The notes under the pieces: model-generated
Database searches by the model: none
What the model saw: the letters and a program-made list of their open reading frames with translations, nothing else
What the model was told of the DNA's origin: nothing
Shown: positions 44,893 to 52,983 of the stretch, in pieces
How the letters are laid out: each line of letters starts with the position of its first letter
How positions within the stretch are numbered: the first letter of the stretch is position 1
Translations under genes and position numbers: made by a program
Origin: Idiomarina sp.
GTDB lineage: Bacteria > Pseudomonadota > Gammaproteobacteria > Enterobacterales > Alteromonadaceae
Direction of reading: 5' to 3'
NCBI GenBank assembly: GCA_020832105.1
Contig: JAFIFH010000029.1
Coordinates: 21,820 to 85,819 of the forward strand
DNA length: 64,000 bases

Positions 44893-45630
44893 TTAGGTCA
44901 GGTAAACTGCTAATCCGGCAATCGCAAGGGCACTGGTAAAGCTGACCAGGGTGCCAAGTAACATATATTCTGTTAAACGCCGCTCGTGGGCCTGACTCAA
45001 GTCGCCAAAACGGAAGATACTTTTCGCCGCTAACAGAAAACCAATCCCAATAAACTGACCGCTGAGCACAAAACTCACGATTAACCAGCGTTCGACGTAG
45101 CCAATCAGTCGCCCTGCCTCCACCAGCCCCTGGGCTGAACCCGCGAGCGCCTGAGCCTGGCGACTCAACACGGCGGCGGTGAATATAGATACCGGCCTTG
45201 CGGTTAACAAAAAGGCCATCGCAATAATCAACATATCGCGTTGTAACAAAAAGCCGAGGGTCCAGGCCATCACAAAGGGCCATAAGCCGGTTAACCAGCC
45301 CCACACCAGGGTCAGCATGAGAATATGGGCGAACTGATCCACTAGCAGTGCTGTGGCGCTTGGTCTGGCATAAGACTTGATAATATCGATGAGGTAATGA
45401 CTCAGCCAAATGGCAAGCCAGGCAAGTACCAGGTTTAGACTCAGGCTTAGTTGACCCATTGCCACGCAAATAAGCAGAGCAAGGGCAGAGGTCAGCGCAT
45501 GCACCGCAACATGTTTCAGTAAACCGAATGACTTGAAGTGGGCGCGCTCACGGTCATCCACCCAGGCCTTGGGTTGCAAGTAAAAATCAGTCACAAAGTG
45601 CGCGAGTAAAAGCCATACTAAAACAGTCAT
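44893..45630 (-). CDS. DUF3307 membrane protein, partner of SatD
   Basis: Polytopic membrane protein of the DUF3307 family, 245 residues with about six hydrophobic segments. The N-terminal family motif LLAHFVTDFYLQPKAWV, with conserved His-x-x-x-Asp and Gln, and SHYLIDIIKSY, with His and Asp in the membrane, are seen. These polar residues within spans could form a site. It follows the SatD gene by 56 bases on the same strand, a pairing common in bacteria. Function has not been established to my knowledge. Confidence 0.85.
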   Translation of the reverse strand: MTVLVWLLLAHFVTDFYLQPKAWVDDRERAHFKSFGLLKHVAVHALTSALALLICVAMGQLSLSLNLVLAWLAIWLSHYLIDIIKSYARPSATALLVDQFAHILMLTLVWGWLTGLWPFVMAWTLGFLLQRDMLIIAMAFLLTARPVSIFTAAVLSRQAQALAGSAQGLVEAGRLIGYVERWLIVSFVLSGQFIGIGFLLAAKSIFRFGDLSQAHERRLTEYMLLGTLVSFTSALAIAGLAVYLT

Positions 45631-45686
45631 TGTATCTCTTTAGCCTTTGGTGAGGGGCCATGGCCAGCTTAATCAACGCATCGGCG

Positions 45687-46289
45687 TTACTTCAGCCAGC
45701 GCTCCACCTGGTTCAAATAGCGGACCAACTGGGGGCCCCCTGCTTTACGCCAGTGCAGGCTGACATTTTGTCGGGTCATGCCGAAAGCTTCGGCTATTTG
45801 TTGCTGCTCACATCGCTCGTGGGTTAACCAATAATACAGAATTTGCGCTTGCTTGCGAGTCAATTTGCTTAACACAAAACCTATTAACTCAGTGGCTAAT
45901 CCAAGCCTGATAGTCAGTTCTTCATCGCTACTGTGCACGGACCAGCCACCCCGCGGGGTATCTTCCAAACCTTGCCCTGACAGCTCGAAAGCCGGCCCCT
46001 GAGAGAGTGCAACACGCTCGGCAGACGCTGCGGCGGCAAACGCCAGCGAAAGGGTAATGTTGAGTCCCTCACTGGCCAGCGCGCTGATCAGCGCCACGCA
46101 AATAGCGGGCGCCAGATGTTTCTCTGGCACCAGTATTTGCAGCGCATCACCGCGATATAACTCACCACGACACCCTGATGATTCACTAAAGTCAGCGATC
46201 ACCTGTTCTATTCGCCGATGGGCGCGCGACAGCGCAGCCGCTGTTGCCCTGGAGGAATGCACGATGTCGCCGGTAATCACTGCAAGCAT
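45687..46289 (-). CDS. SatD-family protein with C-terminal HTH
   Basis: SatD-family protein, 200 residues from the ATG at 46289. The N-terminal part has the family motifs AVITGDIVHSS and GELYRGDALQIL. The C-terminal 60 residues form a sigma-region-4-like helix-turn-helix (LTRKQAQILYYWLTHERC, then IAEAFGMTRQNVSLHWRKA), suggesting DNA binding. SatD was named in a streptococcal acid-tolerance locus, but its mechanism is unknown. AAGGA lies eight bases before the ATG at 46289; an earlier in-frame start lacks this. It precedes the DUF3307 gene and follows an array of inverted repeats that may be its own operator. Confidence 0.83.
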   Translation of the reverse strand: MLAVITGDIVHSSRATAAALSRAHRRIEQVIADFSESSGCRGELYRGDALQILVPEKHLAPAICVALISALASEGLNITLSLAFAAAASAERVALSQGPAFELSGQGLEDTPRGGWSVHSSDEELTIRLGLATELIGFVLSKLTRKQAQILYYWLTHERCEQQQIAEAFGMTRQNVSLHWRKAGGPQLVRYLNQVERWLK

Positions 46290-46334
46290 GACGTATGTCC
46301 TTTTCACCATATAGTTGCAAGATTAACCGAGAAT

Positions 46335-46426
46335 GGCGAATAAGCAAGCTATTTGAGTTGCTTTTAATATAGCAATTCAATAAGCTTGCTTATCTAAATG
46401 CAAGCTATAAAGCTTGCTTAATCGCC
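46335..46426. repeat. Array of inverted GCAAGCT repeats before SatD gene
   Basis: Four 7-bp copies: GCAAGCT at 46344-46350 and 46400-46406, and its complement AGCTTGC at 46383-46389 and 46411-46417. The outer copies lie in a 16-bp inverted repeat (GGCGAATAAGCAAGCT against AGCTTGCTTAATCGCC, one mismatch). GCAAGCT-ATAA-AGCTTGC and ATAAGC-AA-GCTTAT are perfect inner palindromes. TTGCT and AGCAA at 46358-46375 are further half-site-like elements. The array sits between the preceding gene's stop and the SatD start, a place fit for an operator. Confidence 0.7.
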
Positions 46427-46433
46427 AATTGGA

Positions 46434-47063
46434 TTAATCCGAGTAACCCCATGGCGCTTGTGGTGTATCCACCGGATTGGTTAAATCGAAATCCACGCGG
46501 AATTCACGGCCCTCTCGGATTAAACGATAGGTGAAGGTTTCCGGGTAAATAAACATCTGCCAGATATTCGTATTCGACGCTGGTATTTCCTGACGGAAAA
46601 ACATCTCTTTGGAATACTGATCGACCGGGAACGACTGTGCCCGCTCGTAGCCCGCATCTACGGTGTGACCGCCATACATGGTTTGCTCATCATAACTACC
46701 ATCTTCGTAACGATGATCGTGCTTGAGGCTAATACCAGAACCCGTTTTGGTCAGAATCCAGGTGCGCGAATGGTTGTCACCCACATGGAAAGGAATTTCC
46801 AGACGGTCGTCTTCACACACCCGCACATGCATGATCAAGCGACCTTCAAATCCGTCAGAAGCCGGGTTATTGACTGCAACCTCGCCCTCGAAAGCCTGAC
46901 CGCAATGCGCAGCAATGTGCTCAAAAAACTTGTCGTGACTATCAATTGAAACCAATGGCGCAGGCTTGACCACGTCAGCGCTGGCTGCGCTGCTAAGCAG
47001 TAAGGTGACCGCAGAGGTTAGTAGTGCCAGCGATGACGCCGATGGTTTAACAGGCTTAATCAT
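46434..47063 (-). CDS. Secreted conserved protein, unknown
   Basis: Unrecognised 209-residue protein with a signal peptide (LALLTSAVTLLLSSAASA). The mature domain has two cysteines (AAHCGQAFEG and VRVCEDDRLEIPFHVG), which may form a disulfide. It has conserved-looking blocks SRTWILTKTGSG and HDHRYEDGSYDEQTMYGGH, rich in His and Asp. Similar proteins occur as uncharacterised exported proteins in many proteobacteria, as far as I recall. It precedes the repeat array and the SatD gene on the same strand. No function is proposed. Confidence 0.72.
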   Translation of the reverse strand: MIKPVKPSASSLALLTSAVTLLLSSAASADVVKPAPLVSIDSHDKFFEHIAAHCGQAFEGEVAVNNPASDGFEGRLIMHVRVCEDDRLEIPFHVGDNHSRTWILTKTGSGISLKHDHRYEDGSYDEQTMYGGHTVDAGYERAQSFPVDQYSKEMFFRQEIPASNTNIWQMFIYPETFTYRLIREGREFRVDFDLTNPVDTPQAPWGYSD

Positions 47064-47202
47064 GGAGTTCTCCGTTATTGTATTTTATATTCGTTATCTC
47101 TTCTAAAGGCAGCGCATTGACTCGCGTGAATGCATACCAATGACTGCTTAAGCCTACCATGAGCGAAACTTTGCGACCACACTGTTGCCCAGCCCCAACG
47201 TA

Positions 47203-47232
47203 AAACGGCTAATGTTTGCACATTAGCCGTTT
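47203..47232 (-). terminator. Terminator downstream of the glutathione-peroxidase homologue
   Basis: A 13-bp perfect stem (47203-47215 and 47220-47232; arm AAACGGCTAATGT) with a four-base loop. On the reverse strand the stem ends in GTTTT, a short U-run. It lies 27 bases past the gene's stop. Confidence 0.75.
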
Positions 47233-47258
47233 CAATCTGGACTCATTCACCGCGTATA

Positions 47259-47801
47259 TTAGAGCGCGCGCTCGATGTCGCGACGCATACTCTGATCATC
47301 CGGACGAGTCGTACTTGAATAGACCCCAAGCACATCGCCATCACGACCAACCAGATACTTATAGAAGTTCCAGCGTGGACTCTCTCCAGTTTTTTCTATC
47401 AGCTCAGCGAAGACCGGGTTGGCCTCGCCACCACGGACCTTAGAGGTGGCCATCATTGGAAACGTCACACCGTAGTTGATATAACACACGTCGGCTGTTT
47501 GCTCTTCGTTACCATATTCCTGATTAAAACTGTCCGACGGAAAACCTACCACCTGGAACCCTTGTTCTTTGTAGGTCTGGTAAAGCTCTTCCAGCCCTTC
47601 AAACTGACCGGTAAAACCACATTGACTGGCCGTATTTACCACCAATGTCACCTTGTTATGACTCAGCTCACACAAGTCTACGGACTCCTCAGAACGCAGC
47701 AAACGGTGTTCACCACGAAGCGGCCCCGGACATTGTGTGTCATAGTTGGAGGCATTATCTGTAGCGCCCATTGCTAACGCAAACATCATTGAAGCGATCA
47801 T
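47259..47801 (-). CDS. Glutathione-peroxidase-like protein, exported
   Basis: Thiol peroxidase of the glutathione peroxidase family, 180 residues from the ATG at 47801. The peroxidatic Cys lies in VNTASQCGFTGQFEGLEELY. The partner positions are FPSDSFNQEYGNE (Gln) and SPRWNFYKYLV (Trp). The N-terminus is short and hydrophobic with little positive charge, so export is likely but not certain. GAGG eight bases before 47801 supports that start over the ATG eight codons upstream. A cysteine replaces selenocysteine, as usual in bacteria; reductant unknown. Confidence 0.88.
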   Translation of the reverse strand: MIASMMFALAMGATDNASNYDTQCPGPLRGEHRLLRSEESVDLCELSHNKVTLVVNTASQCGFTGQFEGLEELYQTYKEQGFQVVGFPSDSFNQEYGNEEQTADVCYINYGVTFPMMATSKVRGGEANPVFAELIEKTGESPRWNFYKYLVGRDGDVLGVYSSTTRPDDQSMRRDIERAL

Positions 47802-47853
47802 TTGTGGTACCTCGTCCTGTTTCATTTAACCCAGCATGGTCAATTGCGCTGGC

Positions 47854-49062
47854 CTAAGCGGTGCCTGCTTTGCCATAGGTCAGCTTACGCCAGATAGATT
47901 CTAACGGCCCCTGGTGAAAGTGCGCCAGGTATTTCGGGCCTAGCCAAAGCTGTAAAGCCCAGATAGCCATGGCTATCAGTATAAGCTGAAAACGCTGTAA
48001 CTGACCAAAAAGACCAATCCAATTAAACAAAATAACCGCCAACACACTGTGCATAATATAAAAAGAAAATGCCAGCCGCCCCACCGCACGCAGTCGTTGT
48101 TGCAAAGCTGCGGCGATATTCGCCTGATAACACAGCATGAAAATCGCCAGATACCCCACTGCTGTCAGCAGCGACCCCGGTTGATGCCAGGCCATTGGCA
48201 TAAACATCGAATGTTCAAAACTAAACCCGTCCTGATAGCGAAAGTAGGCACTGTATGCCGAAATCCCAAGACCAGGCACCGCCAGCAACGCAAGGCGCTG
48301 GTAGGCCCGGGTGCTGAGTTTGCCGCTCATCACCCCGCCTTTGAATAGCGCCATGCCAATTAACATGTAACCCAGTGCCAGCCATAAGCTGCTAAATATC
48401 AGCGAATCTGTTTGCAGGGAGAGGATCAGTCCACTACGCTCCCCCCACAGGGTCAGCAAGCCGCCCTGTACCGCAGCAATTTCTTGCTCCACCTCTGCAG
48501 GAGACGGCGCCCAGGCTGACGAAATAAGTTGTAAAGTAGCCTCGTCAAACTGACCAATACTGACTTGCATCGACATGATCAATAAAGTAGGTACCAGGTA
48601 AATAAGAATCCCCCAAATTGCCAGGCGCAGCGCTGACTGATAACGCCACATCCAGGCACAACAGCCAGCCACTGCATAGGTCAACAGCACATCGCCATAC
48701 CACAGAAACCACGCATGCAAGATGCCAAACAACGCGAGCCACGCCATGCGTTTAAAATGTAAAGGCTTGGGCGCTAAGCCTCGACGCTCGGCCGATTGAT
48801 GCATCAATAAAATTCCCGCGCCAAACAACATGGCGAAAATAGCGATAAATTTTTGTTGCGCAAAAATATAGGCACCGGCCCAGACGAACTGATTCAGCGG
48901 ACTGAATGAACCTGCGGCGGTGGGGTTCTCCAGCACCGCATACGGCGCGCCCATACTAACGATGTTCATCAGTAAAATGCCTAACACCGCAATGCCCCTG
49001 AGCAAGTCCAGTGAGTCTATACGAGGTGGTAACGGCGAGTAGATAGATGTTTGAGAGGCCAT
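47854..49062 (-). CDS. DUF418 / YeiB-type membrane protein
   Basis: Polytopic membrane protein of the DUF418 family, 402 residues with about ten membrane spans. The N-terminal signature RIDSLDLLRGIAVLGILLMN is typical, and KFIAIFAMLFGAGILLMHQ and SFYIMHSVLAVILFNWIGLF are later family blocks. Related membrane acyltransferases share this fold, but the reaction of DUF418 members is unknown. It precedes the peroxidase-like gene by about 50 bases and may be co-transcribed. It is divergent from a small unknown gene. Confidence 0.85.
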   Translation of the reverse strand: MASQTSIYSPLPPRIDSLDLLRGIAVLGILLMNIVSMGAPYAVLENPTAAGSFSPLNQFVWAGAYIFAQQKFIAIFAMLFGAGILLMHQSAERRGLAPKPLHFKRMAWLALFGILHAWFLWYGDVLLTYAVAGCCAWMWRYQSALRLAIWGILIYLVPTLLIMSMQVSIGQFDEATLQLISSAWAPSPAEVEQEIAAVQGGLLTLWGERSGLILSLQTDSLIFSSLWLALGYMLIGMALFKGGVMSGKLSTRAYQRLALLAVPGLGISAYSAYFRYQDGFSFEHSMFMPMAWHQPGSLLTAVGYLAIFMLCYQANIAAALQQRLRAVGRLAFSFYIMHSVLAVILFNWIGLFGQLQRFQLILIAMAIWALQLWLGPKYLAHFHQGPLESIWRKLTYGKAGTA

Positions 49063-49161
49063 ATTATTGTTATCGTGATTGAAAAATGGGTTTATACCCG
49101 GCTTAGCGGCAAATCAACAGGATAATTTTGTAATCAAGTGTATCTGACATACACTAAGCAA

Positions 49162-49485
49162 ATGAATCAGCCTTATCATCCCTTTCGTAATCAGCGGCCT
49201 CGCCGTGAGCCCCGCAACAGACAAGAAGATCTAAGTTACTTCCAGCGCGCTTTTACCTGCCTCAAAGAAAACCCTGAGCGAGTCGAACGAGTGCGCGAGA
49301 ATCTGCACTATTATCAGCAGCAACCTCACTTGCCCAAATCCGCCCAAGCGGCGATTAAGCGCTTTGAATATCTTTTATCGGTCACTGAAGATCCTGCAGA
49401 AATGGAGCTATGGGTGATGGAGGATAGTTATGAGGGACGCAAATTCAGGCAACTTCCGCTGCTGCTAAAGGGCTGCTGTGAGTAG
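49162..49485 (+). CDS. Small basic protein, unknown
   Basis: Unrecognised protein of 107 residues from the ATG at 49162 (115 from a GTG at 49138). The N-terminus is rich in Arg, Pro and Gln (HPFRNQRPRREPRNR); the middle is helical and charged. No membrane segment or known motif is seen. Neither start has a clear ribosome site. It is monocistronic between divergent and convergent neighbours. It may bind nucleic acid given its charge, but this is only a suggestion. Confidence 0.6.
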   Translation: MNQPYHPFRNQRPRREPRNRQEDLSYFQRAFTCLKENPERVERVRENLHYYQQQPHLPKSAQAAIKRFEYLLSVTEDPAEMELWVMEDSYEGRKFRQLPLLLKGCCE

Positions 49486-49511
49486 CTATGGTCCACAGTA
49501 GTTACATTTCT

Positions 49512-50426
49512 TTAGCGAGCCCAGCGCTCGTCCGCAGTAAATGAGACTGTATACCACCAGCGATACGGGAAGTCTTTAATCTGGTCATAGAGTTGGTGGC
49601 GGATAATATCCTGTTGCAAAATAGACATGCTTGACTGATTGGCATAAACGATAAAATCAATCTCCAGATACACCGTGCTGCCTACTTTTTGTAAACGCAG
49701 ATAATAATCCTTAAAACCATAACGTAAAACAATCTCTTCAACCTGTAGACGTACATCCAGCTCGAGATCTTCAGCCACCTTCAAGCCGACGACTTCTTTA
49801 CCTGCATCCAGAATACCGCGAATGGGTATGCGAATAAAAAACAGAGCGGCCAGAATAAGCATCAAGGGATCGATTAACAATGCGAACCCGGCATAACCAA
49901 ACCACTGGGCGACAATGGCAAGGGCAAAACCCAGGGTCAACATCAGGCTTAAGCCGGTGTCCATTAGCCATTCCCGTTGCTCCGCCAGTAGCAGATCTGA
50001 ATGATCTGCCCGCCTGCGCTGTTGCAGGAAACGAAAGGCAGCGAAACATAAAAGGGTAACCACAGCGGAATAAACAAATGCTTGCTCAAAATTTAGCAAG
50101 CGACCACCTCCTAGTAATGTCTGAACGCCCTCCACAATTGAGACGCTACATAGGACAAGTATCGCCAAATATTTAAAAACCAGGGTAATCGGCTGAATAA
50201 TACTTTTGCCAAATGGGTATTTTGTTTCGTTAACACGACGTATATATCGCCCGGCAACCAGCGAAATCAGTGATAGACCCAGACTGATAAAGCTATACAC
50301 ACCATCAAAAATAATAATCGACGATTGCAGCCACAGACCAATGCCGATGCCGCCAATAGCAAAGCCTAGCGCCATCATTGCAGAAATTAGAATTAAACGG
50401 TCTTCAGAGGAATAGCTTCGCAGCAT
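49512..50426 (-). CDS. Cation diffusion facilitator-type transporter, atypical site
   Basis: CDF-family membrane protein, 304 residues with six hydrophobic segments and a C-terminal cytoplasmic domain. The second-span motif is FDGVYSFISLGLSL, and the fifth-span motif EQREWLMDTGLSL. In YiiP-type transporters the site is DxxxD plus HxxxD; here it reads DxxxS plus ExxxD, so the usual zinc site is altered. The substrate may differ from zinc, or the site may be weak. It lies 24 bases after the SGNH hydrolase gene on the same strand. Confidence 0.82.
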   Translation of the reverse strand: MLRSYSSEDRLILISAMMALGFAIGGIGIGLWLQSSIIIFDGVYSFISLGLSLISLVAGRYIRRVNETKYPFGKSIIQPITLVFKYLAILVLCSVSIVEGVQTLLGGGRLLNFEQAFVYSAVVTLLCFAAFRFLQQRRRADHSDLLLAEQREWLMDTGLSLMLTLGFALAIVAQWFGYAGFALLIDPLMLILAALFFIRIPIRGILDAGKEVVGLKVAEDLELDVRLQVEEIVLRYGFKDYYLRLQKVGSTVYLEIDFIVYANQSSMSILQQDIIRHQLYDQIKDFPYRWWYTVSFTADERWAR

Positions 50427-50450
50427 GACAACCTCAATCTGTGAACATAG

Positions 50451-51185
50451 TTACTTGTGCTTTGCGCGCCATTCTTTAATTAATGCGGCAGCCCGACCAC
50501 CCCATAGCCGATACCCTTCAGCACTCGGATGAAAACCGTCTGACGCCATATAGTCTGCGGTAAACGGGAAATCTACCACCATCATTTCAGCGAATTCACA
50601 TTTATTGCAGTGGGCGCGCAGAATCGAATTAAGCCGCTTAGCTCGCTGCCCAAGATACCAGCGCAGTGGTTGCGGTAACGCAGGAAACACCTGCATCGGA
50701 GGGACCGCTGTATAAAGAATGTGCTGTACGCCATGGCGCCTTTTTAAGCGTTCACTCAGCCCTTGCAGCTCACAGAGGAACTGATAGCGGCGAGTGCGAC
50801 TGGTGGCATCATTCACCCCAGCTGACACGATAGCGATGTCATAACTATCTTCATGGTCATCCAACAGTTTTACTATGTCTTTGAGCTTGAGACCGTTCTG
50901 TGCGAGAAGCCGCCACCTGACAGGCAATTCGGATGGCAGATGGCTAAGCACCTGACCGCTCAATGCCTCTTGCTGCTGGTCTACACCAACCCCTGCTGCT
51001 GCCGAATCGCCCAAAATCAAAACCCTTAGCGGACGATGCTCGCTATCACCCGGGCTGAATTGACCTTCTCGCGGCCCCGCAGCTTCAGGTAATCGGGGTA
51101 CGTCTTTACGCACTTTCTGCCCCTGGTACATAAGCACAGGTAATAGCAGTATTGAGAGTGTTGGGTGGAGTAAAGGAACTTGCAT
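50451..51185 (-). CDS. SGNH/GDSL hydrolase
   Basis: Esterase-type hydrolase of the SGNH superfamily, 244 residues. The block I nucleophile is in ILGDSAAAGVGV; block III Asn in SAGVNDAT; the Asp-His pair is in SDGFHPSAEGY. A short hydrophobic N-terminus (LLHPTLSILLLPVLMYQ) may be a membrane anchor or poor signal peptide. The CDF gene follows closely, perhaps in one transcript. Natural substrate (lipid ester, acetyl-sugar) is unknown. Confidence 0.88.
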   Translation of the reverse strand: MQVPLLHPTLSILLLPVLMYQGQKVRKDVPRLPEAAGPREGQFSPGDSEHRPLRVLILGDSAAAGVGVDQQQEALSGQVLSHLPSELPVRWRLLAQNGLKLKDIVKLLDDHEDSYDIAIVSAGVNDATSRTRRYQFLCELQGLSERLKRRHGVQHILYTAVPPMQVFPALPQPLRWYLGQRAKRLNSILRAHCNKCEFAEMMVVDFPFTADYMASDGFHPSAEGYRLWGGRAAALIKEWRAKHK

Positions 51186-51261
51186 AGTTGTCGTTAAATC
51201 CTTGTTATGCTTAGTGTATTAAACATAGCTTAGGGACGTAAAGGACGCGAACCAGGATATG

Positions 51262-51289
51262 AAAAAGGCAGCCCTGTGGCTGCCTTTTT
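51262..51289. terminator. Bidirectional terminator between lysS and SGNH gene
   Basis: AAAAAGGCAGCC pairs with GGCTGCCTTTTT across CTGT, with A before and T after on either reading. It ends the prfB-lysS transcript, about 65 bases after the lysS stop. Confidence 0.9.
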
Positions 51290-51294
51290 GCTTT

Positions 51295-51357
51295 GTGTAT
51301 CAGGCCAAGCCTGATACACATCTACCATCGCGCGGCGTCAGGCGGAGCCTGACCTAC
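51295..51357 (-). repeat. REP-like doublet with GTAG feet
   Basis: Two palindromes in tandem on the reverse strand. The first is GTAG, then GTCAGGC-TCC-GCCTGAC (51357-51337). The second is GTAG-AT, then an 11-bp perfect stem GTGTATCAGGC/GCCTGATACAC around three bases (51319-51295). A GTAG tetranucleotide at the foot and a shared CAGGC/GCCTG core are features of REP elements handled by RAYT proteins. The first GTAG contains the lysS stop codon. No RAYT gene is in this window. Confidence 0.6.
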
Positions 51358-52880
51358 CGTTGCGGGCGCATATGCGGGAACAGGAGTACGTCACGGATCG
51401 ATGGGGCATCAGTTAACAGCATGACCAAGCGGTCAATGCCAATCCCCTCACCGGCGGTTGGGGGTAAACCATGCTCCAACGCAGTCACGTAGTCTTCGTC
51501 ATAAAACATCGCTTCGTCGTCACCGGCTTCTTTTTGCAGTACCTGCTCCTGAAAACGCTGGGCCTGGTCTTCAGCGTCATTCAACTCTGAGAAACCGTTA
51601 GCCAGCTCACGGCCACCCACAAAGAACTCAAAGCGGTCAGTGACAAATGGGTCCTGGTCATTGCGTCGTGCCAATGGTGACACTTCAGCCGGATAGGCAG
51701 TGATAAAGGTCGGCTGCATCAAGCGATGCTCGGCCGTTTCTTCAAAAATTTCGATTTGAATTTTGCCCAGACCCCATGACGGTTTCACATCGATACCCAG
51801 CTTTTTGGCTAACGCCTTAGCGCTTTCAAGGTTCGCCAATTGTGTTTCACTGACATCCTCGTTGTACTTCAAAATGGCGTCGATGACAGATAACCGGTCG
51901 AATGGTTTACCAAAGTCATATACATCACCCTGATACGGCACTTCAGTGCTACCAAGAATGCTTTCCGCCAGGCCGCGTAACATGTCTTCTGTGAGATCCA
52001 TCAGATCGTTGTAATCCGCATAACCCCAGTAAAACTCAAGCATAGTGAACTCTGGGTTATGGCGGGTGGACAGCCCTTCATTACGGAAGTTACGGTTAAT
52101 CTCAAATACTTTCTCAAAACCACCGACTACCAGGCGCTTTAAATAAAGCTCTGGGGCTACACGCAGGAACAAGTCCATGTCCAGCGCATTATGGTGGGTC
52201 ACAAATGGGCGCGCGGACGCGCCACCAGGAATGACCTGCATCATCGGTGTTTCAACTTCAAGGAAATCACGGTCCGCAAGGTAACGACGAATGTACTCCA
52301 CTGCTTTTGAGCGCACCAGGAAGGTATTGCGACTTTGCTCGTTAGCAATCAAATCCAGGTATCGCTGGCGATAGCGGGTTTCCTGGTCAGACAGGCCGTG
52401 GAACTTGTCTGGCAACGGACGCAAAGCTTTAGTCAGCAAGCGTACTTCGTCCACCTGGATGGTTAATTCGCCAGTTTTAGTGACAAACAATGTACCGCTA
52501 GCACCCAGAATGTCGCCTAAATCCCACTTTTTAAACTCTTCGTTGTAAATACCTTCAGCAAGGTTGTCCCGCGCCACGTAAATCTGGATCTGCCCACTCA
52601 TGTCCTGCAAGGTAGCAAAGCTCGCTTTACCCATGATTCTACGGGTCATCATGCGCCCGGCAACTTTAACCCGGACACCCTGCTCTTTCAGTGCTTCGCC
52701 GTCTTCACTGGCATATTGCGCCTGCAATTCTTTGGCAAGTGAGTCGCGGCGAAAGTCATTTGGGAACGCATTGCCGCGTTCGCGCAGCGCTTTCAATTTT
52801 GCCTTACGCTGGGCCATTTCACCCTGGATCTGTGCTTGTGGGTCTTCCTGGGTATCGTTCATCGGCGCTTTATCGCTCAT
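51354..52880 (-). CDS. lysS: Lysyl-tRNA synthetase, class II
   Basis: Charges tRNA-Lys in the cytoplasm; 508 residues, the usual size. Class II motif 1 is [16 protein letters not shown]; motif 2 is [19 protein letters not shown]; motif 3 is [10 protein letters not shown]. The N-terminal OB-fold anticodon domain includes [23 protein letters not shown] lies seven bases before the ATG at 52880, better than for an ATG two codons earlier. It is downstream of prfB as in E. coli. Its TAG stop is part of a REP-like foot. Confidence 0.97.
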   Translation of the reverse strand: MSDKAPMNDTQEDPQAQIQGEMAQRKAKLKALRERGNAFPNDFRRDSLAKELQAQYASEDGEALKEQGVRVKVAGRMMTRRIMGKASFATLQDMSGQIQIYVARDNLAEGIYNEEFKKWDLGDILGASGTLFVTKTGELTIQVDEVRLLTKALRPLPDKFHGLSDQETRYRQRYLDLIANEQSRNTFLVRSKAVEYIRRYLADRDFLEVETPMMQVIPGGASARPFVTHHNALDMDLFLRVAPELYLKRLVVGGFEKVFEINRNFRNEGLSTRHNPEFTMLEFYWGYADYNDLMDLTEDMLRGLAESILGSTEVPYQGDVYDFGKPFDRLSVIDAILKYNEDVSETQLANLESAKALAKKLGIDVKPSWGLGKIQIEIFEETAEHRLMQPTFITAYPAEVSPLARRNDQDPFVTDRFEFFVGGRELANGFSELNDAEDQAQRFQEQVLQKEAGDDEAMFYDEDYVTALEHGLPPTAGEGIGIDRLVMLLTDAPSIRDVLLFPHMRPQR

Positions 52881-52983
52881 GGTCATTCCTTAAATCTTAT
52901 GGAGTCAGGCATTGCCTGGCTATCTTCAAATCTCTAGTAAGGCAAATCGCGCCTGCCTTACCCAATGGTGCTCAAGCTGAATG

